Of a DNA stretch of 64,000 nucleotides, positions 1 to 7,620 are shown in pieces (position 1 is the stretch's first letter; each line of letters begins with the position of its first letter). The stretch comes from Amnibacterium sp. CER49 (GTDB taxonomy: Bacteria; Actinomycetota; Actinomycetes; Actinomycetales; Microbacteriaceae). The notes below the pieces were generated by a model that saw nothing but the letters and a program-made list of their open reading frames with translations, was not told the origin of the DNA and searched no databases. The stretch spans positions 1,612,001 to 1,676,000 of the forward strand of contig NZ_JARVWQ010000001.1 in NCBI RefSeq assembly GCF_029846255.1, read 5' to 3'. The position numbers and the translations under genes were made by a program.

Positions 1-392
1 TCCAGCGGCACCGACCCCTGCTGCACGGCATCCGCCAGCATCGGCGCCCGCCCGGGCAGCGGCTCGTCGGTGAAGGACCACCGCGGGGCGAGGGCGCTGC
101 CCAGCGAGATGCGCCGCTTCGCCTCGCTCGTGCTGATCAGCAGCCGCTCGGCGAGCAGCTCCTTGCCGCCCTTCTGCTCCTGCCGGGCCGCCAGGCTCTC
201 GGTGCCGAGCGCCGGCCGCGATCGGTGCTCGATCTCGGCGGCGACCGCGATGCGCCGGGCGTCGACGATGCGGCCGAGCTCCTCCCACGCGGCGGCATCG
301 GCGAGCAGATCGCTGTCGGTGGAGCGACGATCGGCGCCGCTCAGCGCGCGCGCAGCGCCCGTGAGGCGCTTCACCACAGCTGTCGACTCCAT
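1..392 (-). CDS. DUF222 domain protein, N-terminal part, cut by window edge
   Basis: Reading leftward from an ATG at 390-392 the frame stays open to the window edge, giving about 130 residues of a protein that continues outside. The visible part is helical and charged (it contains DARRIAVAAEIEHRS and LLISTSEAKRRISLG), which is the pattern of the DUF222 family. In that family the unseen C-terminus usually carries an HNH nuclease motif. Such proteins occur in many copies in Microbacteriaceae and related actinobacteria and have no settled function. It is divergent from flgB and not part of the flagellar operon. The family call rests on pattern memory; the HNH part cannot be checked here. Confidence 0.65.
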   Translation of the reverse strand, partial: MESTAVVKRLTGAARALSGADRRSTDSDLLADAAAWEELGRIVDARRIAVAAEIEHRSRPALGTESLAARQEQKGGKELLAERLLISTSEAKRRISLGSALAPRWSFTDEPLPGRAPMLADAVQQGSVPL

Positions 393-504
393 GCCCAGAC
401 CCTGTCACGGGGGTCCGACACTGCCTGCGTAGTTCTGCCGCTGACCGGGGCTTCCGCGTGCAGCCCCTCGGCGTGGTGGGCGTGGTCGCGGCGGGAGGCG
501 CTCG

Positions 505-596
505 CCCGGGGGTCATGGCCCCCGAAGAGGGGGTCAAAAACGTGCTAACGGGGCACGGTGTTGCAACCGGGATCCGCGTGATCGGCCGCTTAGTGT
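505..596 (+). promoter_or_regulatory. Putative control region of the flgB operon with three G-tracts 21 bp apart
   Basis: This lies in the 298-bp spacer (393-690) between the divergent DUF222 gene and flgB. G-tracts start at 508 (GGGGGTC), 529 (GGGGGTC) and 550 (GGGGC), exactly 21 bp or two helical turns apart. The middle one is the right arm of a palindrome CCCCC-GAAGA-GGGGG. A TAnnnT hexamer (TAGTGT, 591-596) begins 38 bp after the end of the third tract. Similar arrangements precede flhA, flbD, pilB and pilA. No good -35 box is visible, which would fit activator-dependent transcription. Function is inferred. I see nothing else in this spacer. Confidence 0.4.
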
Positions 597-690
597 CACC
601 ACAACTCTCCGGAGCACGGATCGCTCGGAGCTTCTCCCAGGCCATGGATTCGGCCGCTTTCCACTCTTCCTCCTCGGATGGATCGCGCCC

Positions 691-1032
691 GTGTTCGATT
701 CGGTCACCATCAACGCCTTGAGCAGTGCGCTCGACGGCCTCGCCGAACGGCAGAACGTCATCGCGAACAACATCGCGAACGTGAACACGCCGAACTACCA
801 CGCGAAGGTCGTCAGCTTCGAGAACGCGCTCAGCGCCTCCGTCGCGAACGGCAGCGGCGTGGTCTCCGCGACCGAGTCCGTCTCCGACGCCCCGACGCAG
901 CAGAACGGCAACAACGTGAGCCTCGACTCCGAGACGCTGAACAACATCGAGACCGTGCTCCGCTACCAGTTCGCGACGCGCGCCATCAACATGGACTTCG
1001 ACGCGACCTCCGCGGCCCTCGGGACGAACTGA
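691..1032 (+). CDS. flgB: Flagellar basal-body rod protein FlgB
   Basis: FlgB is a subunit of the proximal rod, which joins the MS-ring to the distal rod in the cell wall. The 113-residue length is slightly below the usual 130-140. The diagnostic rod-family motif NNIANVNTPNY lies near residues 26-36, and the helical C-terminus (RYQFATRAINMDFDA) is typical of the rod-hook coiled coil. The GTG start at 691 is the only one that gives the correct N-terminus; a GGATGG sequence at 676-681 may serve as a weak ribosome binding site. It is the first gene of a long operon and overlaps flgC by one base. Confidence 0.95.
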   Translation: MFDSVTINALSSALDGLAERQNVIANNIANVNTPNYHAKVVSFENALSASVANGSGVVSATESVSDAPTQQNGNNVSLDSETLNNIETVLRYQFATRAINMDFDATSAALGTN

Positions 1033-1418
1033 TGGACGCGATCAACATCGCCGCCACGGCGCTCAACACGCACCAGGCGTGGCTCAACGCGCTCTCGAAC
1101 AACATCGCGAACATCAACGACGCGAAGAACCCGAGCCAGAGCGCGTTCCAGGCCGAGTACATCCAGGCCAACGAGGTCGCCGGCAACAACGGCGTCGCCG
1201 TCGGGGGCGTGCAGCACGGCAGCGCCGTCGGCCGCCTCGTCTACGACCCCTCGAACCCCGTCGCGGACAAGGACGGCTACGTCCGCATGCCCGACATCGA
1301 CCTCGGCGAGCAGATGAGCGACCTCATCCTGGCGCAGCGCGGCTACGAGGCGAACGCCTCCGTCGTCGACCGGGCCAAGGCCACCTACGAGGCAGCCCTG
1401 CAGATCGGACGTGGCTGA
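1032..1418 (+). CDS. flgC: Flagellar basal-body rod protein FlgC
   Basis: FlgC is the second proximal rod subunit and assembles together with FlgB and FliE. The protein is 128 residues long, near the family norm. It has the rod-family motif NNIANIN near residues 23-29 and the classical C-terminal helix LILAQRGYEANASVV. The ATG overlaps the flgB stop codon (TGATG), so the two genes are probably translationally coupled. fliE overlaps its own end in the same way. A longer frame upstream is out of register with flgB and is not coding. Confidence 0.96.
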   Translation: MDAINIAATALNTHQAWLNALSNNIANINDAKNPSQSAFQAEYIQANEVAGNNGVAVGGVQHGSAVGRLVYDPSNPVADKDGYVRMPDIDLGEQMSDLILAQRGYEANASVVDRAKATYEAALQIGRG

Positions 1419-1732
1419 TGGCCATCGCCGCCATCCCCGGCATCTCGGGTGCCGCGGGGATCCAGCTCCCCACGACCCCCGCCACCTCCGGCGTCTCCCC
1501 GACGTCCGGCACGAGCTTCGGCAACGTCCTCACGAACGCCGTCGACAACCTCTCGTCCGTGCAGGCGACCGCCGACAGCGCGGCCATCAAGGCCGTCACG
1601 AGCGGTGACCTCACCGACATCCACCAGGCGACGCTCGCCGCCACGAGGGCCCAGGTGACGATGCAGCTCGTCTCCGCGGTCCGCAACAAGGGCATCGAGG
1701 CGTTCAACCAGATCATGAACATGCAGGCCTGA
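1418..1732 (+). CDS. fliE: Flagellar hook-basal body complex protein FliE
   Basis: FliE is the small adaptor at the junction between the MS-ring and the rod, and usually the first protein passed by the export gate. The product has 104 residues, the normal size. The C-terminal half (ATRAQVTMQLVSAVRNKGIE, then AFNQIMNMQ) is the conserved helix of the family, while the N-terminus is low-complexity Ser/Thr/Pro. The ATG overlaps the flgC stop by one base and the stop overlaps the fliF start by one base, consistent with a tightly coupled operon. Confidence 0.95.
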   Translation: MAIAAIPGISGAAGIQLPTTPATSGVSPTSGTSFGNVLTNAVDNLSSVQATADSAAIKAVTSGDLTDIHQATLAATRAQVTMQLVSAVRNKGIEAFNQIMNMQA

Positions 1733-3381
1733 TGAAGAGCATGAACGGTGCGGCGAGGCGGCTCCTCGCGACGATCGGCGACTTCACCGTCGCCCAGAAG
1801 ACCCTCGCCGTGATCGGCGTCGCGATCCTCGCGCTCGGCGGCTTCGCGCTCTCGAGCTGGCTCGGCCGGCCCACCTACTCGCCGCTGTTCACCGGCCTCT
1901 CGTCCTCCGACGCGAGCGGCGTCGTCGCCCAGCTGCAGAAGGACAAGGTCGACTACCAGCTCTCCGACGGCGGCGCGACGATCCTCGTCCCCGCCGACAA
2001 GGTCGACGCCGAGCGCCTCGCGGCCGCCTCGGCCGGCCTGCCGAGCTCGAGCACCACGGGATACTCGCTGCTCGACACGCTCGGTGTCACCGCGAGCGAC
2101 TTCCAGCAGAACGTCACGTACAAGCGCGCCATCGAGGGCGAGCTCGCGAAGACGATCGAATCGATCGGCGGCGTCGCCTCCGCCTCGGTGCAGCTCGCGA
2201 TCCCGCAGCAGTCGGTCTACACGCAGAACCAGCAGGACCCGACGGCCTCCGTGTTCATCAACGAGACCACGCCGCTCACCACCGCTCAGGTGCAGGCGAT
2301 CGTCCACCTCGTCGCCGCCGGGTACCCCGGCCTCAAGGACACGAACGTCTCGGTCGTCGACCAGAAGGGCGAGACCCTCTCGTCCGTCGGCGGCGGCGCC
2401 GCGGGCAGCGCCTCCACGCAGGCCGCGGACTACGAGGCCACCACCCGCACGCAGGTGCAGACGATGCTCGACCGCCTGCTCGGCCCGGGCAACTCGACCG
2501 TCACGGTGTCGGCCGACATCAGCCAGTCGAGCGGCACGAAGACGACGAAGACCTACACGACCCCGGCGAAGAACCCGGTGCTGTCGCAGAGCTCGAACAC
2601 GCAGACGTACACGGGTGCCGGCGCCGCGGGCGCGGCGTCCGGCGTGCTCGGCACCGACACCACGAACGGCACCACCGCGGCGAACGGCACGGGGACCGGC
2701 ACCGGCGGCTCGTACGTCTCGAAGCAGGGCGTCACGAACAACGCGATCGACGAGACGCGGACGACGCAGACGATCACGCCCGGCACGCTGAACCGACAGA
2801 CGATCGCGGTCGCCGTGAACTCCGCGGCGCTCAAGGTGCCGACGAGCACCATCCAGAGCCTCGTCGCGGCCGCCGCCGGCGTGAACACGGGCCGGGGCGA
2901 CTCGGTCACGGTCGCCGCCGCGTCGTTCTCGAACGCCGCCGCGCAGAGCGCGAAGGCCGCGCTCGCCCAGCAGCAGGCCGCGCAGTCGGCCGACAACCAG
3001 TCGAAGATGATCACCGCGGCCATCTGGGTCGCGGGCGGCCTCGTCGCCCTGATCGTCTTCTTCATCCTGCTGAAGAAGCTGTTCAAGCGGCCGGAGTCCG
3101 AGGGGGCGCTCGACGGCGGCCGCATGTCGGTCGTGCCGGGCTCGCCCGCCGGCGACCCGCTCGGCGGCCTGGACCCGACCGTACGGCTCGCCGCCGCCGA
3201 GCGGCCGGCCGAGCTGCCGACCGTCGCGATGCCGACGATGGCGCTGCCGCGGCAGCCGCGACCCGACGACGCGAGCCCGTTCGGGCAGATGCGCGCCGAG
3301 GTCGACGCCCTCGCCGAGGCCGACCCCGAGGGCACCGCGGACTACCTCCGCGCCCTCATGGCTGACCGGGTGGCCTCGTGA
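1732..3381 (+). CDS. fliF: Flagellar MS-ring protein FliF
   Basis: FliF forms the membrane ring on which the rod, export gate and C-ring are built. It has 549 residues, the normal length. A first membrane segment lies near residues 22-42 (LAVIGVAILALGGFALSSWL). The ring-building YscJ/FliF domain follows, with YSPLFTGLSSSDASGVVAQL and the VASASVQLAIP stretch. A Ser/Thr/Gly-rich linker and the FliF C-domain come next, then a second membrane segment near 427-447. The last part is an acidic cytoplasmic tail that should bind FliG. It overlaps fliG by four bases. Confidence 0.97.
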   Translation: MKSMNGAARRLLATIGDFTVAQKTLAVIGVAILALGGFALSSWLGRPTYSPLFTGLSSSDASGVVAQLQKDKVDYQLSDGGATILVPADKVDAERLAAASAGLPSSSTTGYSLLDTLGVTASDFQQNVTYKRAIEGELAKTIESIGGVASASVQLAIPQQSVYTQNQQDPTASVFINETTPLTTAQVQAIVHLVAAGYPGLKDTNVSVVDQKGETLSSVGGGAAGSASTQAADYEATTRTQVQTMLDRLLGPGNSTVTVSADISQSSGTKTTKTYTTPAKNPVLSQSSNTQTYTGAGAAGAASGVLGTDTTNGTTAANGTGTGTGGSYVSKQGVTNNAIDETRTTQTITPGTLNRQTIAVAVNSAALKVPTSTIQSLVAAAAGVNTGRGDSVTVAAASFSNAAAQSAKAALAQQQAAQSADNQSKMITAAIWVAGGLVALIVFFILLKKLFKRPESEGALDGGRMSVVPGSPAGDPLGGLDPTVRLAAAERPAELPTVAMPTMALPRQPRPDDASPFGQMRAEVDALAEADPEGTADYLRALMADRVAS

Positions 3382-4523
3382 GCACGCGCACCCCCGTCGC
3401 GCCCGAGCCGTCGCGGCCCGGCTCCGACGTCGCGGTCCGCACGCTCTCCGGCGTGCAGAAGGCCGCGCTCGTGCTCATGAACATGAGCACCGAGCGCGCC
3501 GCCGTCGTGCTCCGCAGCTTCGGCGAGGCCGAGGCGGAGGAGATCACCGCCGAGATGGCGCGGATGCGCTCCACCGACGGCCGCGACGCCGAGGAGGCGA
3601 TCCGGCAGTTCCAGGAGCAGGTGTCCGGCCGCACGCCGGGCGCCGCCGCCCGCTCCGGCAAGCAGGTCGCCGCCGACCTCATCCAGGCCACCTTCGAGCC
3701 CGAGCGCGCCGCAGGCCTGCTCGAGCGCATCGCGACGAGCGAGTCGAGCGCGTCGTTCGCGTTCCTCGAGTCGCTGGAGCCGTCGGCGATCGTGCCGCTG
3801 CTCGCCGCCGAGACCGCAGAGACGGTCGCGTTCGTGCTCGTGCAGCTCGGGCCGGATCTGGCCGCGAAGATCCTCATGCTGCAGGACCCCGAGCGGAAGC
3901 TCGACATCGCGCAGTGCGTCGCCACCATGGGCACGCCCGTGCCGGAGGCCGGCGGCATCGTCGCCGACGTGCTCCGCCGCCGGGCCCGCGCCGCCGCCGC
4001 GTCCCCGACGACCGCGCTCGACGAGGAGGACCCCGAGGCCCCCGCGCCGCTCCGGGTGCAGCCGCTCGTCGACATCATGAACCACGCCGAGCCCGCGGCC
4101 GAGAGCGAGCTGCTCGCCGGCCTGCAGGGCCGCGACAAGCAGCTCGCCGACGAGGTGCGGGCGAAGATGCTCGCGTTCGAGGACCTGCCGCGCCTCCAGG
4201 ACCGCGACCTGCAGCAGCTGCTGCGCGGCATCGCGATCCCGACCCTCGCCGTCGCGCTGAAGGGCGCGCACGAGGACGTCGCCGCCGCCGTGCGCGCGAA
4301 CATGTCGGAGCGCAACCGCGAGGCGCTCGCCGAGGAGACGACCGAGCTCGGCCGTGTGCTCAGGAGCCGCGTCGACGAGGCCCGCCAGGGCGTCGTCCGC
4401 GCGCTGCGCGCCCTCGCCGCGAACGGCCTCGACCTGAAGCCCGCGGGCGGTGCCGCCGCGGTGAGCGAGGCCGAGGGGAACGACGAGGCGACCGCGGAGC
4501 CGGAGGAGGAGTATGTCGACTGA
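3378..4523 (+). CDS. fliG: Flagellar motor switch protein FliG
   Basis: FliG couples the stator to the rotor. It has 381 residues, longer than the usual 330-350 because of an acidic tail (EAEGNDEATAEPEEE). The C-terminal torque domain is well conserved (FEDLPRLQDRDLQQLLRGI, then ALKGA and NMSERNREAL). The middle-domain EHPQ motif, which normally precedes the FliM-binding helix, reads ETAE at the corresponding place (LLAAETAETVAFVLVQLGP). The GTG start at 3378 overlaps fliF. The last bases overlap the start of fliH by 11 nt, so translation of the two is likely coupled. Confidence 0.95.
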   Translation: MSTRTPVAPEPSRPGSDVAVRTLSGVQKAALVLMNMSTERAAVVLRSFGEAEAEEITAEMARMRSTDGRDAEEAIRQFQEQVSGRTPGAAARSGKQVAADLIQATFEPERAAGLLERIATSESSASFAFLESLEPSAIVPLLAAETAETVAFVLVQLGPDLAAKILMLQDPERKLDIAQCVATMGTPVPEAGGIVADVLRRRARAAAASPTTALDEEDPEAPAPLRVQPLVDIMNHAEPAAESELLAGLQGRDKQLADEVRAKMLAFEDLPRLQDRDLQQLLRGIAIPTLAVALKGAHEDVAAAVRANMSERNREALAEETTELGRVLRSRVDEARQGVVRALRALAANGLDLKPAGGAAAVSEAEGNDEATAEPEEEYVD

Positions 4524-5109
4524 CTTCGCCCCCCTCGTGTTCCCCTCGCTCGTCACCGACGAGGTCTCCGAGACGGTCGAGCGCGCCCGCGTGCAGGGCC
4601 ACGCCGCCGGATACGCGGCCGGGCGCCGCGAGGCGGCCGGGATCCTCGCCGCCGACCGCGCCGCGCAGGAGGAGGCCGCCGCCGCGCTCCTCGACGCCGA
4701 GGTCGCCCGCGTCCGCGCCGCCGCGGCCGCGCTGACCGCCGCCGCGAGCGGGCTGCACGCCCGCACGAACGCCGCGCTCGTCGTGCACGACGACGACCTG
4801 CTCGCCGCCGCCGTCACGCTCGCGACCGCCCTGGTCGGCCACGAGCTCGCCGACACGGAGGGGGCAGCGGTCGCCGCGGTGCGCCGCGCGCTCGCCGCCG
4901 CCGACCCCGCCCCGGTCGTCACGATCCGGCTCGCTCCCGAGGACCTCGAGGTCGTCGCCGCCGTCACCGACGTGACGGTGCCGCTCGAGGCGGACCCCGG
5001 CCTGCAGCGCGGCGACGCGGTCGCCGTGCTCGCCGACGGCCTCGTCGACGCCCGCATCGGCGCCGCGGTCGAGCGCCTCCGGGCACTCGCCGCGGGGACC
5101 GACCGGTGA
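4513..5109 (+). CDS. fliH: Flagellar export ATPase regulator FliH
   Basis: FliH dimerises, binds FliI and tethers the ATPase to the C-ring and export gate. The product has 198 residues, Ala-rich and largely helical, with the repeated small-residue pattern GHAAGYAAGRREAAG near 30-45 typical of the FliH/YscL GxxxG helix. The C-terminal ATPase-binding region (LQRGDAVAVLADGLVDARI) is also recognisable. Sequence conservation in this family is low, so position between fliG and fliI is an important part of the call. The ATG at 4513 lies inside the end of fliG, and the stop overlaps the GTG of fliI. Confidence 0.9.
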   Translation: MSTDFAPLVFPSLVTDEVSETVERARVQGHAAGYAAGRREAAGILAADRAAQEEAAAALLDAEVARVRAAAAALTAAASGLHARTNAALVVHDDDLLAAAVTLATALVGHELADTEGAAVAAVRRALAAADPAPVVTIRLAPEDLEVVAAVTDVTVPLEADPGLQRGDAVAVLADGLVDARIGAAVERLRALAAGTDR

Positions 5110-6434
5110 CGGCCGTCGCTCCCGGCCGGCTCCGTCCCGACGCCCTCGCCGCGCTCCTCGACGCCGCCCGCCCCGAGCGGGTCGGCCGCGTCGCCGCGCT
5201 CGCCGGCCTCGGTGTCCGCGTGACCGGTGTCTCCGCCGCCCTGCACGACCTGCTGCTCGTGGGCGAGGACGCCGCGCGCGCCGAGGTCGTCGCCGTCGGC
5301 GCCGGCGGCACGACGGTGATGCCGATCGACCCGCTCGACGGGCTCCGCGTCGGCGACCCGGTCCGCGCCACCGGCCGCCGCATGACGGTGCCGACGGGCG
5401 CCGGCCTCCTCGGCCGGGTGCTCGACGGCACGGGCCGCCCGATCGACGGCCGCGGCCCGCTCGCCTCCGGGCCGCGCGTGCCGGTCGAGGCCGACGCCCC
5501 CGCCGCGATGGAGCGGGCGCGCATCGACACCGCGCTCGGGCTCGGCGTGCGCGCCCTCGACACCATGACGCCGGTCGGCCGCGGCCAGCGCATCGGCCTC
5601 TTCGCCGGCTCCGGCGTCGGCAAGTCGTCGCTGCTGTCGATGATCGCGCGCGGCAGCGACGCCGAGGTCACGGTCATCGCGCTCATCGGCGAGCGCGGCC
5701 GCGAGGTGCGCGAGTTCCTCGAGGACGACCTCGGCCCCGAGGGGCTCGCCCGGTCCGTGGTCGTCGTCTCGACCGCCGACCAGCCCGCGCTCACGCGCGC
5801 CCGCGCCGCGTTCACGGCCACCCGGATCGCCGAGTCGTTCCGCGACGAGGGCGCCCACGCGGTGCTCATGATGGACTCGCTCACCCGCGTCGCGATGGCG
5901 CAGCGCGAGATCGGCCTGTCGGTGGGGGAGCCGCCCGCGACCCGCGGCTACCCGCCGAGCGTCTTCGGCCTGCTGGCGCGGCTGCTCGAGCGTGCCGGCA
6001 CCGGACCCGTCGGCTCGGTCACCGGCATCTACACGGTGCTCGTCGACGGCGACGACCACAACGAGCCGATCGCCGACACCGCGCGGTCGATCCTCGACGG
6101 CCACGTCGTGCTCGACCGCCGGCTCGCGACCAGCGGGCACTTCCCGTCGATCGACGTGCTCGGCTCCGTCTCCCGCGTCGCCTCCCGCGTCACGACCGCG
6201 GAGCAGCGGGCCGCGGCCACCGCGCTGCGGCGCGTGCTCGCCGCGCGCCGCGACGTGCAGGACCTGCTCGACGTCGGCGCGTACGCCCACGGCGCCAACC
6301 CCCGCGTCGACGCCGCCGTCGCGCACGGGGACGCGATCACCGCCTTCCTCACGCAGCCCATGGACGACGTGACGCCGGCACCCCGGGCCTGGGCGTCGCT
6401 CGGTGCCCTCGTCGCCCGGATGGGAGCCGTCTGA
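5106..6434 (+). CDS. fliI: Flagellum-specific ATPase FliI
   Basis: FliI is the hexameric ATPase that helps unfold and load substrates into the flagellar type III export gate. It has 442 residues, the usual length. The Walker A loop GSGVGKSS is at about residues 168-175, and the Walker B region is recognisable in HAVLMMDSLTRVAMAQREI. The motif GEPPATRGYPPSVF and the segment VLDGTGRPIDG are shared with the F1-ATPase superfamily. The GTG start at 5106 overlaps fliH by four bases, and the stop shares one base with the fliJ start. Confidence 0.97.
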   Translation: MTAVAPGRLRPDALAALLDAARPERVGRVAALAGLGVRVTGVSAALHDLLLVGEDAARAEVVAVGAGGTTVMPIDPLDGLRVGDPVRATGRRMTVPTGAGLLGRVLDGTGRPIDGRGPLASGPRVPVEADAPAAMERARIDTALGLGVRALDTMTPVGRGQRIGLFAGSGVGKSSLLSMIARGSDAEVTVIALIGERGREVREFLEDDLGPEGLARSVVVVSTADQPALTRARAAFTATRIAESFRDEGAHAVLMMDSLTRVAMAQREIGLSVGEPPATRGYPPSVFGLLARLLERAGTGPVGSVTGIYTVLVDGDDHNEPIADTARSILDGHVVLDRRLATSGHFPSIDVLGSVSRVASRVTTAEQRAAATALRRVLAARRDVQDLLDVGAYAHGANPRVDAAVAHGDAITAFLTQPMDDVTPAPRAWASLGALVARMGAV

Positions 6435-6856
6435 TGGCCGTGTTCAACCTCGCCGGTCTGCTGCGCCTCCGGCGCCTCGCCGAGGAGCGCGCCGCGAGCG
6501 AGGTCGGCTTCGCCCGGTCGCGCGCGTCCGAGCTCGCGGGGCAGCGGCACCAGCTGCTCGACGCCCTCGAGGACCACGGGCACGACGCCCGCGACGTGCG
6601 GGGCATCCACTACCTGTCGGCCGCCCGTGCCTCGAGCGCCACGATGCTCGCCGACCTCGAGGCCCTCCGCGCGACCGAGGAGCGCCGCGTCGCCGAGGCC
6701 GAGGCCGCGCATGCCGCCGCCCGTCGCGCGACCCGGTCGGTCGAGAAGCTCGAGGAGCGCTTCGACGCGCAGACCCGTGCGGCCGAGCTCGCCGCGGAGC
6801 AGGCGGCGCTCGACGAGATCGCCGCCCGCCGCCGGACCCCCACGGAGGAGCCGTGA
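6434..6856 (+). CDS. fliJ: Flagellar export chaperone FliJ-like coiled-coil protein
   Basis: The product is a 140-residue, almost wholly helical, charged protein. It has the start MAVFNLAGLLRLRRLAEERA and later TRSVEKLEERFDAQ, the usual two-helix coiled-coil plan of FliJ, which sits in the centre of the FliI ring and opens the export gate. FliJ sequences diverge fast, so the assignment leans on size, coiled-coil character and position directly after fliI. The ATG overlaps the fliI stop, and the stop overlaps the GTG of the next gene. Confidence 0.85.
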   Translation: MAVFNLAGLLRLRRLAEERAASEVGFARSRASELAGQRHQLLDALEDHGHDARDVRGIHYLSAARASSATMLADLEALRATEERRVAEAEAAHAAARRATRSVEKLEERFDAQTRAAELAAEQAALDEIAARRRTPTEEP

Positions 6857-7620
6857 CCCTCACCGACATGGTCGGGTCGATCCAGCAGATCCAGGCCCAG
6901 CTCGCGCAGCTCTCCGCCGTCGCGGCGCCGACCGCCTCGCCGGCGACGTCGGCCGCGTCCGCGACGTCCTTCGCGAGCGCGCTCGACTCCGCCTCGAGCG
7001 GAGCGCCGGTCAGGTCGACGACCGCATCGACCGACGGCACCACGATCGACGCCGGCGTCACCGGCGAGGACGTGCTCGCCGCGGCGAAGCAGTACGAGGG
7101 CGTGCCCTACGTGTTCGGCGGCGAGTCGAGGAGCGGCATGGACTGCTCGGGACTCGTGCAGAAGGCGTTCGCCGACCTGGGCGTCTCCGTGCCCCGCACC
7201 TCGCAGGAGCAGGCGACGGTCGGCCAGAAGGTCGGCTCGCTGAAGGACGCGAAGCCGGGCGACCTCATCGTGCTGAACGGCGGCGACCACATCGCGATCT
7301 ACGCCGGCAACGACCAGGTCCTCCAGGCGCCGTACGCCGGTCGCACCGTCGGCGTCGAGAAGATCTGGTTCACCGACAAGGACGTCACCTCGATCCGCCG
7401 TGTCGTGCCGAGCACCGGCGCCGACGCGGCATCCGTCTCGTCGACGCAGGCCGCCGCGCTCGCGCAGCTCTCCGACGTGCTCGGCGGCTCGACCGGTTCG
7501 GGCTCGTCGGGCCTCTCGCTCTCGTCGCTCATGAGCTCGCTCGGCACCTCGGGTGCCTCGAGCGGCACCGCGTCGCAGCTGCTCGCCGCCCGTGCGGCGC
7601 TCGCCGGGGCGAGCAGCTGA
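6853..7620 (+). CDS. NlpC/P60 (C40) peptidoglycan hydrolase within the flagellar operon
   Basis: The product has 255 residues. A Ser/Ala-rich N-terminal region of about 70 residues begins VTLTDMVGSIQQIQAQL. An NlpC/P60 domain follows (about 72-175), with the catalytic cysteine in GMDCSGLVQKAF (C98) and the histidine in GGDHIAIYAG (H146). A Ser-rich C-terminal tail ends the protein. Enzymes of this fold cut peptide cross-links in the cell wall. The gene overlaps fliJ by four bases and fliK by one, so it is co-expressed. No Sec signal peptide is visible, so export through the flagellar channel is a fair inference. It probably opens the wall for the rod, the job of FlgJ in Gram-negative bacteria. 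Confidence 0.88.
   Translation: MTLTDMVGSIQQIQAQLAQLSAVAAPTASPATSAASATSFASALDSASSGAPVRSTTASTDGTTIDAGVTGEDVLAAAKQYEGVPYVFGGESRSGMDCSGLVQKAFADLGVSVPRTSQEQATVGQKVGSLKDAKPGDLIVLNGGDHIAIYAGNDQVLQAPYAGRTVGVEKIWFTDKDVTSIRRVVPSTGADAASVSSTQAAALAQLSDVLGGSTGSGSSGLSLSSLMSSLGTSGASSGTASQLLAARAALAGASS

Noticed and set aside
3342-6326. 994-residue open frame on the minus strand across fliG-fliI
   Set aside because: Arg/Ala/Gly-rich antisense shadow of conserved plus-strand genes in very GC-rich DNA; no domain, no ribosome binding site.
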